From QHXW01 sp035297145 (lineage in GTDB: Bacteria; Acidobacteriota; Terriglobia; Bryobacterales; Bryobacteraceae): a stretch of DNA of 37,096 bases. The notes below the pieces were generated by a model. That model worked only from the letters and a program-made list of their open reading frames with translations, was not told the origin of the DNA and searched no databases. The position numbers and the translations under genes were made by a program. Location of the stretch: contig DATGZN010000088.1 of assembly GCA_035297145.1 (NCBI GenBank), forward strand, positions 1 to 37,096, read 5' to 3'. Numbering within the stretch: position 1 is the stretch's first letter; every line of letters begins with the position of its first letter. This document shows positions 24,500 through 33,426 of this stretch, piece after piece.

Positions 24500-25318
24500 A
24501 TGGCACGTGAAGAAGACGCCCGCGATCCGCGGGTATACCTGGCAGCAGAGCGTACGTTTCTCGCGTGGATTCGGACGGGCCTTGCCCTTATGGCGTTCGG
24601 GTTCGTGGTGGCGCGGTTTGGATTGTTCCTGCGCGAGTTGGCGGCCGCCAGTGGTGGGTCGGCGGTAGCAGCTTCGGGATACTCTCTTCCGCTGGGCACG
24701 GCGCTTGTGTTGATTGGCGTTGGGGTCACCGTCTCGGCTTCCCTGCACCATGTGCGCCTGATCGGGCGGATCAACAGGGGTGCGGACACAGCGGGACGGC
24801 CATCTTTGCTGGGCGTCGTCGTGGCTTTGCTGCTCGCGGCTGCCGGCTTGGCGATGGCGGTGTACCTCGGCAGCGGGCAGACTGCCCAAGTCGGGCTTAG
24901 CGCAATTCATAAGGAGGAGTTTTTCGGTATGAAATCCGGCGACGGCATCATCAGCAAGCCGAGCAGACATTCGGTCCCGGAGACCCTGGACCATCTGGAA
25001 GCAGCGCTGCGTGAGAAGGGGATCAAGGTGTTCGCGCGCGTGGATCACAGCGGCGAAGCGGAAAAGGTGGGACTGAAAATGCCGCCCACGCAAGTGCTGA
25101 TTTTCGGCAACCCGAAGGCCGGCACTCCCGCGATGCTGGCGGCGCCTACCGCTGCCATCGATCTGCCCTTGAAAGCGCTGGCATGGCAGGATGCCGATGG
25201 CAAAGTCTGGCTGAGCTACAACGATGTGGAGTATCTGAAACGCCGATTCGGCCTGACCGATGACATGGTCAAGGGCATCGCGGCTGCCGCGCCGCTCATC
25301 GAGCAGGCAGCGAATTGA
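24500..25318 (+). CDS. DUF202-DUF302 fusion membrane protein
   Basis: Residues 1-125 are a DUF202 (YidH-like) unit: DPRVYLAAERTFLAWIRTGL, then ALMAFGFVVARFGLF and two further membrane helices (about 66-84 and 102-120). Residues about 144-272 are a complete DUF302 domain: GDGIISKPSRHSVPETLDHL, VGLKMPPTQVLIFGNPKAGT, IDLPLKALAWQDADGKVWLS and a C-terminal helix. DUF302 is usually a separate small soluble protein. A strong internal ribosome-binding site lies exactly at the junction, with an in-frame ATG at 24929, so a free 129-residue DUF302 protein may also be made. Neither domain has an agreed biochemical function. Confidence 0.82.
   Translation: MAREEDARDPRVYLAAERTFLAWIRTGLALMAFGFVVARFGLFLRELAAASGGSAVAASGYSLPLGTALVLIGVGVTVSASLHHVRLIGRINRGADTAGRPSLLGVVVALLLAAAGLAMAVYLGSGQTAQVGLSAIHKEEFFGMKSGDGIISKPSRHSVPETLDHLEAALREKGIKVFARVDHSGEAEKVGLKMPPTQVLIFGNPKAGTPAMLAAPTAAIDLPLKALAWQDADGKVWLSYNDVEYLKRRFGLTDDMVKGIAAAAPLIEQAAN
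24911..24931 (+). promoter_or_regulatory. Internal ribosome-binding site and ATG at the DUF202/DUF302 junction
   Basis: AAGGAGGAG (24911-24919) lies 9 nt before an in-frame ATG at 24929-24931. It is the most perfect Shine-Dalgarno sequence I see in the window, yet it is inside an open frame. The protein from this ATG (MKSGDGIISKPSRHSV...) begins just where free-standing DUF302 proteins begin. Confidence 0.65.
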
Positions 25319-25339
25319 CTGCCGGAAACCGTTGCTGGA

Positions 25340-26767
25340 TCAGGCGCTCACGCCGGATTCTTTTGATCCGTACTCTTTTAACTTGTTGTGAAGGGTCTTC
25401 AGACTGATGCCTAAGATCTCGGCAGCGCGCGTCTTGTTATTCCTGGTGTGCTCGAGGGTACGCAGGATCAGTCCTTTTTCCGCTTCTTCCACCGTTGTCC
25501 CGATCGAGAAATGAACTTTGTCACTGTCGGCCGCGGGGGAATCCGTAACCGCCGCTGCGGGGGCCGCAACAGTACCGCCATTCTGGAACATAGCCGGCAA
25601 GTGCTTCAGCTCGATGTCGCCTTCTCCCGCCAGGATGACGGCACGCTCCAGCACATTGCGCAGCTCGCGCACGTTGCCCGGCCAGGCGTGCCGGAGCAAA
25701 GCCTCATGCACGGCGGGAGAAATATCGCTGACCTTGCAGGCGTGCTTGCGGTTCAGCTCTCCGATGAGGAAATCCATCAGTGCGCCCATGTCTTCCTTGC
25801 GCTCCCGCAAGGGCGGCAGATGAATGTGAAACACGTTCAAGCGGTAAAAAAGGTCTTCGCGCAGGTAGCCGCCGCGTACAGCGTCTTCGGGAACTTTGTT
25901 GGTGGCCGCCACCACGCGCACATCGACTTCGAATTCGGTTTTGCCGCCCAGTCTTCGAACCTTGGAATCCTCCAGGATACGCAGGAGCTTGGCCTGAGTG
26001 AGCGCGGGCATCTCACCGATCTCGTCCAACAGAAGCGTGCCGCCCTGGGCCAGCTCGAAGCAGCCGGCGCGCCTCTCTGAAGCCCCTGTAAAAGCGCCTT
26101 TTTCGTGGCCGAATAGCTCGCTTTCGATCAGCGTTTCAGGTAGCGCGGCGCAATTGATGGCGAAAAATGGCCCGTCGTGGCGGGGGCTGAGGGCGTGCAG
26201 GGTCCTCGCCACCAGCTCTTTTCCCGTGCCGCTTTCTCCGGAAATCAGCACGCAGGCGTTAGTGGGACCGGCCTGCTGGAGCAGGACGAATATCTCCTGC
26301 ATGCGCGGGGATTTGCCCACCATCTCGCCCAGAGCCCCTTTGTAGGACAATTGCCGCTCGAGAGCGCGATTGGTGTTGCGCAGGCTATGCTGCGCCGCGG
26401 CGCGCCGCAACAGCACCTGCAACGCGTTGGACTGCACGGGTTTCTCGAGAAACCAGAATGCGCCCAATTCATGCACCACGCGCACGCCGGTTTCAATGTT
26501 TCCGAAAGCGGTCAGCACGATGGCGGGCGGCGCATCGCCCGATTCCTGGAGTTTGCCCAGGAACTGATAGCCATCCATGCCCGGCATGTTCAGATCGGTC
26601 ACAATCACGTCGGGAGTAAAGCGAGCAACCTTCTCGAGCGCCTCCGCACCCTCGGAAGCGGTTTCCGCCGTCATCCCCCAAGCATTCACCATCCCTGCAA
26701 GACCAGTACGTTGGCTGGCCTCATCGTCAACAATCAGGACGCGCATTGGCTTTTCCACTTTTCTCAT
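25340..26767 (-). CDS. NtrC-family sigma-54-dependent response regulator
   Basis: A receiver domain (residues 8-125) has Asp14-Asp15 and phospho-acceptor Asp58 in VIVTDLNMPGMDGY. The AAA+ domain (about 150-390) is complete: Walker A ISGESGTGKELVAR, the sigma-54 contact loop GHEKGAFTGASERR, Walker B GGTLLLDEIGEMPALTQAKL and the arginine-finger region YLREDLFYRLNVF. The C-terminal Fis-type helix-turn-helix is KTRAAEILGISLKTLHNKLK. An AAAGGA element supports the ATG at 26767 (475 residues); ATG 26746 is also possible. No kinase is adjacent and I find no clear -24/-12 promoter in the window, so its targets are elsewhere. It is divergent from the low-complexity membrane protein gene. Confidence 0.95.
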   Translation of the reverse strand: MRKVEKPMRVLIVDDEASQRTGLAGMVNAWGMTAETASEGAEALEKVARFTPDVIVTDLNMPGMDGYQFLGKLQESGDAPPAIVLTAFGNIETGVRVVHELGAFWFLEKPVQSNALQVLLRRAAAQHSLRNTNRALERQLSYKGALGEMVGKSPRMQEIFVLLQQAGPTNACVLISGESGTGKELVARTLHALSPRHDGPFFAINCAALPETLIESELFGHEKGAFTGASERRAGCFELAQGGTLLLDEIGEMPALTQAKLLRILEDSKVRRLGGKTEFEVDVRVVAATNKVPEDAVRGGYLREDLFYRLNVFHIHLPPLRERKEDMGALMDFLIGELNRKHACKVSDISPAVHEALLRHAWPGNVRELRNVLERAVILAGEGDIELKHLPAMFQNGGTVAAPAAAVTDSPAADSDKVHFSIGTTVEEAEKGLILRTLEHTRNNKTRAAEILGISLKTLHNKLKEYGSKESGVSA

Positions 26768-26878
26768 TGTATCCTTTGGCTCCGTGCGAAGAGAGACGCA
26801 TGACAGCACGGCGGTGAGTGATAATGGAAGGAAGTGGGCGGGTAGCCGCGTCGCGCCTGGCCGCGTTCGAGCAGCCCT

Positions 26879-28435
26879 ATGATTGAAGCTCTAGTCCGTC
26901 GCGCGCGCCGCCGTTACATTGGGAACGAGTTTCTGGCTCAAGGTGCGTGGGCCGCGAGCGCCGGAATGGGCGGGCTCATTCTGCTGCTGATCGCAGGCAC
27001 GCAGATTCTGGACTGGCCCGTCCTGGTGGCGATCACCGCCGTCACGCTGGCTTTTGGCGCCTACCGGATTCTGCGCCGCATTCCTTCCTCCTACACGATT
27101 GCCCAGTTGGTGGACCGCCGATTGTCGCTGGCAGACATGCTTTCAACGGCGCTGTTCTTTTCGGAAACCGGGAACAAGGTTTCCGAGACCATGCGCCTCG
27201 GCCAGTACGGGCAGGCCGAACGCACGGCCGAGACAGTGGACCTGGAGCGAGCGCTGCCGTTCGCCATTCCGCGCGCGGCTTATGCCCTGGCGGCGCTTGG
27301 TGTGGTCGCGTCCGGGCTGTTTGCCCTGCGCTATGGATTTACGCACACACTCGACTTGCGCGCTCCCTTGGCCCGCATTGTGATGGAGAATTTCGGCGGC
27401 TCGGCGCAGGACGAAGCGGCTCTCGGTAACGGATCGCACAAGGCGCGGCCGGATGGGCCGAAGCCCATCGGTCTCACGCTGCCGGAGGGCGATCCCAACA
27501 GCCCGCAGCCACTCGACCCCGCGCCGGATTCCGCTCTCGACACCGTAGGCGTGCCGGATGCGGTCAACGATCCGCTGCAGAAGAACCAGTCGCAGACCAC
27601 GGTCAAGACCGAGTCATCCGGTTCCGAGAAAGCAGAGGGCGACCAGGGTGATTCCGAGACTTCCGAGGGAGCGGATGCCAGCTCGGCCGACAGCCAGTCG
27701 AGCGGCCCGCAGAGCGCCAATAACGGCAAGCCAACCGACACGCCCAAAGGTGGCAAGCCGGAAGCCGCCAGCTCCGACGCGAATTCCAGCCTGATGTCCA
27801 AACTGCGCGATGCCATGTCCAATCTGCTTTCCAAAGTGCACCAGCAGAATGGCAGCGGATCGCAGCGCCAGGCAAGCGCCGGGCAGAACGCCCAAAAGCC
27901 GGGCACGCAGAAGGCCGGCCAGCGGCAAAATGGCGCACCCGGCCAAGGGCAGCAGCAGAATAACGGCCAGGAGTCGGCCGACGCCGAAAGTCAGGAGGCG
28001 GGAGCCGAGGGCAAGGATGGAAAGAATTCACAAGCCCAGGCGGGCGGCCATAGCGCCGACCAGAAGGGCTCCAACCAGCCTGGCAGCGGGATCGGCCGGC
28101 AGGACGGCGACAAAGACGTCAAACTTGCCGAACAGGCCGCCGCGATGGGCAAGATCAGCGAGATTATCGGCAAGCGCTCGGCCAGCATGACGGGCGAGAT
28201 CACTGTGGAAGTGCCGTCCAGCCAGCAGAAATTGCAGACTCCATACTCGCAATCGAGCGCCACACACACGGACGCGGGCGGCGACATCAGCCGCGACGAG
28301 GTGCCGGAGATTCTCCAACAATACGTGCAGCAGTACTTCGAGCAGGTGAGGAAGCAGCCCAGCCGGAAACCCGAGACCGCCGCACGCACCAAAGAGCAAA
28401 CGCCGGCAACTAAGACGACGCCCCCCTCGATGTAA
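26879..28435 (+). CDS. Large membrane protein with long disordered Gln/Ser/Gly-rich region, unknown
   Basis: The N-terminal 170 residues hold two close membrane helices (about 24-60) and a third near 132-152, around YTIAQLVDRRLSLADMLSTA. This arrangement recalls DUF4175-like/VWA-associated proteins. Residues about 175-440 are low complexity, rich in Gln, Ser, Gly, Asn, Lys and Glu (for example GQRQNGAPGQGQQQNNGQES). A more ordered C-terminal part follows (KISEIIGKRSASMTGEITVE, DEVPEILQQYVQQYFEQVRK). Reading-frame bias across the low-complexity part is consistent with coding. Its function is unknown; scaffold or envelope roles are possible. Confidence 0.7.
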   Translation: MIEALVRRARRRYIGNEFLAQGAWAASAGMGGLILLLIAGTQILDWPVLVAITAVTLAFGAYRILRRIPSSYTIAQLVDRRLSLADMLSTALFFSETGNKVSETMRLGQYGQAERTAETVDLERALPFAIPRAAYALAALGVVASGLFALRYGFTHTLDLRAPLARIVMENFGGSAQDEAALGNGSHKARPDGPKPIGLTLPEGDPNSPQPLDPAPDSALDTVGVPDAVNDPLQKNQSQTTVKTESSGSEKAEGDQGDSETSEGADASSADSQSSGPQSANNGKPTDTPKGGKPEAASSDANSSLMSKLRDAMSNLLSKVHQQNGSGSQRQASAGQNAQKPGTQKAGQRQNGAPGQGQQQNNGQESADAESQEAGAEGKDGKNSQAQAGGHSADQKGSNQPGSGIGRQDGDKDVKLAEQAAAMGKISEIIGKRSASMTGEITVEVPSSQQKLQTPYSQSSATHTDAGGDISRDEVPEILQQYVQQYFEQVRKQPSRKPETAARTKEQTPATKTTPPSM

Positions 28436-28479
28436 TTCGCTGCAAACGAATTCTCAGCAAGCCCGTCTGGAAAACCGTT

Positions 28480-30924
28480 ATGCGTTTATGGCAAGACGTT
28501 CGGTACGGGCTGCGGATTTTCCAGCGAGCGCCGGGATTTACAGCCGTTGCCGTATTCACGCTGGCGCTCGGAATCGGCGCAAATACCGCGATCTTCAGCA
28601 TTGTCCAAGCGGTTCTGCTGCGGCCTCTGCCCTATAAGGACTCGGAGCGGCTGGTCGCCATTTGGGACACGGCGTTACAGGACAAGGGCGTGTCGAAGTT
28701 GTTCGATGCCTACCGCGACCTTGAAATTTATAGGCAACACAGCCACAGCTTCGAGCAGGCGGCCGGCGCCACTTGGGCGCGTGGTGACAGCGTGATGACC
28801 GGCCGCGGCCCGGCGCAGAATGTGTTCGCCATCCCGGCAACTGCGGATTTCTTCTCCCTCCTGGGCGTGCGGCCGGTGCTGGGCCGTACTTTCACCAAGG
28901 ACGATCTCAATCTCGGCTGCGCTGTCGTTCTGGCAAATGGATTCTGGCAGCGTAAGCTCGGTGGTCCAGCGAGCATCGTTGGCCAAACTCTGCGGCTGGA
29001 CGATCAGGCTTGCGTGGTGACCGGTGTGATGCCCGCGGGCTTCGATTTCTACCCGACCGGCGCGACCGCGATGTGGAAGCTTGTGACACGCGCGGACCCG
29101 ATGGCCAAAGACCCGGATCATTCCAACATCGGAATTTTTGCCCGTCTGAAGCCTGGCGAAACGATCGAAAAAGCGCAAGCTGAGCTGCGCCTGTTGCATC
29201 GCCAATACCACCAGGGCGATCGCCATAGCGTCGAAACCGGGCCGGTTGTGTACCCGTTGCAGGCGGAGTTTACATGGCTGGCGGGGCGCAATCTGCGGCT
29301 GAGTTTACTGGTATTGTTGGCCGCGGTCGGGGCGGTTCTCCTGATTGCCTGTGTGAACGTGGCGAACCTTTTGCTGGGCCGGTCGCTCGCGCGACAAAAA
29401 GAGCTGGCCATTCGCGCAGCGCTAGGGTCCGCACGTGGCCGGCTCATCCAGCAGCTCTTGACGGAAGCATTGCTTCTGTCGATCTCGGCCGCGGCACTTG
29501 GCACGTTCCTGTCATTCGCCGCCATCCAGTGGTTCCGCGCGGCAAATCCGATCCAGATGCCGCCGGCTAATCGCGTCGAGCTCAACGTCGGCGTCCTTGC
29601 ATTTACGGCAACTCTGTCGATTCTCGCTACCGTTTTGTGCGGACTCGGACCCGCTTGGAGAGCCTCATGCATCGATCTGCACGAGATGCTGAAGGCCCAC
29701 GGCCGCGCCGCCGCCCAAGGCAGATCGAGATACGCGGTGGGCAAAGGCTTGATCGTGGCCGAAGTAACGCTGTCGCTCGTGCTCTTAGTTGGCGCCGGCC
29801 TGATGATCGAGAGCGTAGCGCGGTTTGCTTCCGCCCCGCTGGGGTTCCCTCCCGAGCGGCTGCTGACCATAACCATCGACCTGCCGCATAAAACATATGC
29901 CACCAACGAGAAAAGAGCCCGGTTTTTGAAACAGGTGGCTGAGAGCTTGCGGGCGATTTCGAACGCGCAGAGTGTTGCATTGACTTCGGCTCTGCCGGTG
30001 CGCGGCAACTACGGCTTCGCGGTGTTGGAAGTCAAGGGCCGCGCCACGCCTGTCCTGGAGAGCGCTCCGCACGATGTTGCCGGCGCATCGGTCTCGCCCG
30101 ACTACTTCGACGTTGTGAAACTCCCGCTACAGAAAGGAAGGCTGTTCGACACAAAGGATCAGGAACAGACGGAGCCGGTGGCGATCGTGAATGAAGCACT
30201 GGTCAAGAAATATTTCGCCAATGAAGATCCGATAGGCCAGCACATCCGCTACTTCGGCGCTCAGGATCCCTGGCTGACCATCGTTGGCGTGATCGCAAAT
30301 GAGAAACGCAGCACCGTCTACCAGGAGATGAGCTGGGTCGAGACGCCAACGGTTTATCGTCCCAACACCCAGCAGGCGCCGAGTACGCCGCATCTTCTGA
30401 TACGAACCATGGCGAGTGATATACGGCTGGGGGACATTGTGCAAAAGCTCGTTTCCGGAATCGACCCTTCCGTCCCGGTTGGCGATGTCCGGACGATGCA
30501 GCAGATCCTGGATAAGGAATTTCTCGCGTATCCGCGATTTCGAGCTCTGCTGTTAGGTGGGTTTGCCGCGCTTGCCCTGCTGCTGGCCGCCGTGGGGCTG
30601 TACGGTGTGCTGGCGCAACTGGTCGCGCAGCGCACGCAGGAGATCGGCGTTCGCATGGCGCTCGGCGCGCGCTCGACCGATGTTCTTGCAGCATTGCTGA
30701 AAGAGGGGATGCAACTGGTGGGCGTCGGCGTAGTTTTTGGGCTGGGAGCGTCCTGGCTTCTGACGCGCTTCCTCGCCGCGCTGCTCTACGGTGTCGAGGC
30801 CATGGACCCGTTGATCCTGGCAGGCGTCTCCGGCGTGCTAATCTTCGCATCTCTCCTGGCTACTTACATCCCGGCGCGGCGTGCGGCGAAGGTGGATCCG
30901 ATGGTGGCCTTGCGATACGAATAA
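28480..30924 (+). CDS. Stand-alone MacB/FtsX-like permease, ADOP type
   Basis: The start MRLWQDVRYGLRIFQRAPGF with TLALGIGANTAIFSIVQAVL and LLRPLPY is the hallmark of the 'acidobacterial duplicated orphan permease' group. The layout is: helix 1, a periplasmic MacB-like domain (about 50-265), an FtsX unit of three helices (about 275-400), a further helix at 425-445, a second periplasmic domain, and a last FtsX unit (about 690-814) ending ARRAAKVDPMVALRYE. At 814 residues it is full length. No ATPase gene is adjacent, as usual for this group. How such proteins are energised is unclear. It starts 44 bp after the preceding gene. Confidence 0.93.
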   Translation: MRLWQDVRYGLRIFQRAPGFTAVAVFTLALGIGANTAIFSIVQAVLLRPLPYKDSERLVAIWDTALQDKGVSKLFDAYRDLEIYRQHSHSFEQAAGATWARGDSVMTGRGPAQNVFAIPATADFFSLLGVRPVLGRTFTKDDLNLGCAVVLANGFWQRKLGGPASIVGQTLRLDDQACVVTGVMPAGFDFYPTGATAMWKLVTRADPMAKDPDHSNIGIFARLKPGETIEKAQAELRLLHRQYHQGDRHSVETGPVVYPLQAEFTWLAGRNLRLSLLVLLAAVGAVLLIACVNVANLLLGRSLARQKELAIRAALGSARGRLIQQLLTEALLLSISAAALGTFLSFAAIQWFRAANPIQMPPANRVELNVGVLAFTATLSILATVLCGLGPAWRASCIDLHEMLKAHGRAAAQGRSRYAVGKGLIVAEVTLSLVLLVGAGLMIESVARFASAPLGFPPERLLTITIDLPHKTYATNEKRARFLKQVAESLRAISNAQSVALTSALPVRGNYGFAVLEVKGRATPVLESAPHDVAGASVSPDYFDVVKLPLQKGRLFDTKDQEQTEPVAIVNEALVKKYFANEDPIGQHIRYFGAQDPWLTIVGVIANEKRSTVYQEMSWVETPTVYRPNTQQAPSTPHLLIRTMASDIRLGDIVQKLVSGIDPSVPVGDVRTMQQILDKEFLAYPRFRALLLGGFAALALLLAAVGLYGVLAQLVAQRTQEIGVRMALGARSTDVLAALLKEGMQLVGVGVVFGLGASWLLTRFLAALLYGVEAMDPLILAGVSGVLIFASLLATYIPARRAAKVDPMVALRYE

Positions 30925-30948
30925 AGTCCAGAACCGCTCCTTTTAGTC

Positions 30949-30995
30949 GCGGCTCGGCAAAAGTGCTGCAAATAGCCGGTTGCTTGCTGAGCCGC
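30949..30995. terminator. 11-bp inverted repeat between convergent genes
   Basis: GCGGCTCGGCA (30949-30959) pairs with TGCTGAGCCGC (30985-30995) with one G-T wobble and a 25-nt loop. It sits between the permease stop (30924) and the Wzt-like stop (31021). No T-tract follows, so it may work as a bidirectional terminator or mRNA end protector. Confidence 0.4.
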
Positions 30996-31020
30996 GCGCA
31001 AAGCAAGCGGTCGTCAAGTT

Positions 31021-31965
31021 CTACGCTTGTGGAAGCCGTTCGATACTCACTTGCGCGCGCAGATTGGCGACGCCGGCGGTGTGACGCGGATCGGTAACCG
31101 AAAACGCCACCGCGTCCTCCAGCCAGTCGTGCCAGACGCCGTTGGGGTCGTGCGACGCCACTGTCAGCGTATACTCCTGTGGGCACAGATCGCAGCGGAA
31201 ACTGAAGTTGAGGCGCAGGGCATCGCCTAGCGCGCAGGGTCCGAACTTCAGCCGCTCCAACTCCGTGTTGGTGCCGTAAACATTCAAGCCGATGCGGGAG
31301 CGGATGAGAATGCCGACCACCGGATCGGCCACAGCCTGTTGAAATCGCACCGCGACACGCACCACCGCCGCTTCACCGCTGCGCAGGACGCCAGTGGGCT
31401 TGCCATCCTGCCCATCGATTTCCACGCTCAGAATCTGGGCGCGTCCGTCGCCTCGCCGCAGCCTTGGAGTAAGCGGCGTCTGAATGCTTTGTCCCCAGGC
31501 GCGGATGCGCTCCGCGATATGTTTGTGATACGCATCCAACGCTTCGGCGGGATCGCCGCGCCCGATCAGCCGGCCTTGGCCCAGCCACCAGACCTCATCG
31601 GCCAGCTCCAGCAGCAGCTCCTCCTCGTGCGTTGTAAACAGAATCGTGGCGCCAGCCTGGCGCAGGCGGTCGATGGAAGTGATGGCTCGCGTGCGCACCA
31701 GGCGATCGTGCAGCGCCAGCGTGTGATCGAGCAGCAGCGTGTCCACGGGCGAAAAGTTGAGCGGGTCGATGGGTCCGAGATACCGGCGTCGTGTGCCCAC
31801 CGCAACCGCTCCTGAGCGCGGCGGCTCCAGTCCCGCGGCCAGCCGCAAGAGCGTGCTGGTTCCCGAACCGTCCTCTCCGATGAGGCCGATGGCCACTCCG
31901 TCCGGCGCGCTGATGTCTATGGTGGTGATCGGAGGGCAACTGACTTTTCGAAACTCAACCGGCAT
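31021..31965 (-). CDS. Wzt-like ABC protein with degenerate ATPase site and intact sugar-binding domain
   Basis: Wzt proteins drive O-antigen export and select the glycan through their C-terminal domain. Here residues 1-135 keep the ends of an ABC ATPase but not its centre. The Walker A is GEDGSGTST, with Thr36 replacing the essential Lys. The segment up to Walker B is only about 35 residues, so the Q-loop, helical domain and LSGGQ signature are missing. The Walker B ends LLLDHTLALHD, with His81 for the catalytic Glu. The H-loop TTHEEE and WWLGQGRLIGRG remain. Residues about 180-314 form a complete Wzt-C beta-sandwich (SGEAAVVRVAVRFQQAVADP, RSRIGLNVYGTNTE). The ATG at 31965 follows a TATTCT box. 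The deacetylase gene lies 38 nt upstream. Confidence 0.7.
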   Translation of the reverse strand: MPVEFRKVSCPPITTIDISAPDGVAIGLIGEDGSGTSTLLRLAAGLEPPRSGAVAVGTRRRYLGPIDPLNFSPVDTLLLDHTLALHDRLVRTRAITSIDRLRQAGATILFTTHEEELLLELADEVWWLGQGRLIGRGDPAEALDAYHKHIAERIRAWGQSIQTPLTPRLRRGDGRAQILSVEIDGQDGKPTGVLRSGEAAVVRVAVRFQQAVADPVVGILIRSRIGLNVYGTNTELERLKFGPCALGDALRLNFSFRCDLCPQEYTLTVASHDPNGVWHDWLEDAVAFSVTDPRHTAGVANLRAQVSIERLPQA

Positions 31966-32003
31966 TCCAATTAGAATAACTGCAAAACCTGCGATGACGT
32001 GAC

Positions 32004-33314
32004 TTAATTCAGTCCGATGGGCGTGAGAGTGATGGTTTCGGCATTGGGTACGGCCTGATAGTGAACGTAGCCGCCGGTCACCTCGATGCTCGCCACGCGC
32101 TCGCCTTGCTGGATCCTGACTGCCGGCCAATTCGCGGGCACGTACGTCTTGAGCGTCAGCGGTAGAGAGTAGCTGACATCTTTCAAGTCACTCCGCAATA
32201 CAACAGAAATGACGTTTCCGTATCGGTAGGATTGCACCTCGCCATGCATGCGCTCGCGCATGTATTTCGCCACGTCCTGAAAGGTCGCCACCCACACCCG
32301 GTCCTCTTTCGACTTGATATAGCCGAAATACTCTTTCAGATCGGCGCTAGTCCGAGGCTGCCAGCCGATGCCATCGACGCCATGGAACACCAGCACCAGC
32401 CAGATGTTTTCATGTGCCGCCGTGGTATCGACCCACGATTTCATGAGGCTCACGGGCGTCGCGGTCAACGGCCCACGCTGCCAGCGCACGTATTCCTGGC
32501 TTGCCGCCGTTGGGTCCTTCTGGCTGGCGCGATCGAGATCATCCACAAATACATCCGGCATGAAGTTGCGTGCGAGCGGGTAGCGCTCGAGTGCAAACGC
32601 CACCGCGCGCTGGTTCTCGGTACCGTATGGGCATTCGACCGAGAACGTGTGCTTGGGACCCAGATGATTAAGGATCTCCTCGCGGCTTCTCTCAAGCTCG
32701 TAGATCAAGTTGGCATCGTCGAGCACGGCGAGCCGAGGGTGTGTAACGGTGTGGCTGGCAAACTCGTGGCCGTGCTTCGCAAGGTCGACTATCTCATCCC
32801 AGGTGACGTGGTTTTGGTTGGCCACGTTTTGTTCCGCGCGCGGCTGAAAGGCGCCCTGCCGGACCTTGGCGTAAGCGTCGTCGATCACTTGACACGCCTT
32901 GGCTAGATCATGGTTTTCGTCGTAGATCGAGCCGGCGCGGGTGTGAAACGCCAGCGTACCCTGAAGCCCGAGGAATCCGATCGCGGAGGCGCGCTCGAAG
33001 AAGTTGTCTTTGTTGGTTGGAACAGTGGCCGTTTCTTCGATGACGGCCTGAGCCGGGCGCCCGATGAACGTGCCGCGATATCGCGATCCGGGAATCTCGC
33101 CGGTAATGATGAAGAAAGTCGCAGGCAGGCCGAGGGAGTCCATGATGGGAGCTGCCACGCGAAATTGGTTGATGCTGCCATCATCGAGCGTGAGTGAGAC
33201 GGCGCCAGTCTTGCCGTACTGCCACTTGGCAATTTCGGTGTGGCCGACTTGGGAGAGGGCGGGAACAGTGAGGAACACGAAAACGGTGGCGGCTAAGAGT
33301 GAGTTCCATGTCAT
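32004..33314 (-). CDS. Secreted polysaccharide deacetylase (NodB/CE4-like)
   Basis: A signal peptide (MTWNSLLAATVFVFLTVPAL, SQ) is followed by a NodB-type domain. Motif 1 is AVSLTLDDGSINQF, with catalytic and metal Asp44-Asp45. Motif 2 is HGHEFASHTVTHPRL, with the metal-binding His pair. The later VFHGVDGIGWQ carries the conserved His of the final motif. A C-terminal beta-domain (about 350-436) resembles a glycan-binding or sheath module. It would remove N- or O-acetyl groups from an extracellular polysaccharide. It lies in an operon with the Wzt-like gene. A perfect 20-bp palindrome lies 20 nt upstream of its start. Confidence 0.88.
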   Translation of the reverse strand: MTWNSLLAATVFVFLTVPALSQVGHTEIAKWQYGKTGAVSLTLDDGSINQFRVAAPIMDSLGLPATFFIITGEIPGSRYRGTFIGRPAQAVIEETATVPTNKDNFFERASAIGFLGLQGTLAFHTRAGSIYDENHDLAKACQVIDDAYAKVRQGAFQPRAEQNVANQNHVTWDEIVDLAKHGHEFASHTVTHPRLAVLDDANLIYELERSREEILNHLGPKHTFSVECPYGTENQRAVAFALERYPLARNFMPDVFVDDLDRASQKDPTAASQEYVRWQRGPLTATPVSLMKSWVDTTAAHENIWLVLVFHGVDGIGWQPRTSADLKEYFGYIKSKEDRVWVATFQDVAKYMRERMHGEVQSYRYGNVISVVLRSDLKDVSYSLPLTLKTYVPANWPAVRIQQGERVASIEVTGGYVHYQAVPNAETITLTPIGLN

Positions 33315-33333
33315 GTCAGCTTTTCATTTTGCG

Positions 33334-33353
33334 CCATTCGCGCGCGCGAATGG
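33334..33353. promoter_or_regulatory. Perfect 20-bp palindrome upstream of the deacetylase gene
   Basis: CCATTCGCGCGCGCGAATGG is self-complementary over all 20 bases. It lies 20-39 nt before the ATG at 33314 (minus strand), where an operator or a 5'-UTR hairpin could act. Confidence 0.55.
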
Positions 33354-33393
33354 TGATCGGACATAGCGGACTGAACGGCTGTAGCGCGGGGGT

Positions 33394-33426
33394 ACCGCGG
33401 GGTTGGTGCGACACCCGCGGTTTTTT
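33394..33426 (+). terminator. Rho-independent terminator, plus-strand orientation
   Basis: ACCGCGGG (33394-33401) pairs with CCCGCGGT (33414-33421) around a 12-nt loop and runs into TTTTTT (33421-33426). This is the best intrinsic terminator in the window. It faces the plus strand, although both flanking genes are on the minus strand. For minus-strand transcripts the hairpin forms too, but without a U-tract. Confidence 0.6.

Noticed and set aside
28434..28452. AATTCG...CGAATT hairpin after the low-complexity gene
   Set aside because: Only a 6-bp stem with no T-tract, and it lies between co-directional genes. Too weak to call a terminator.
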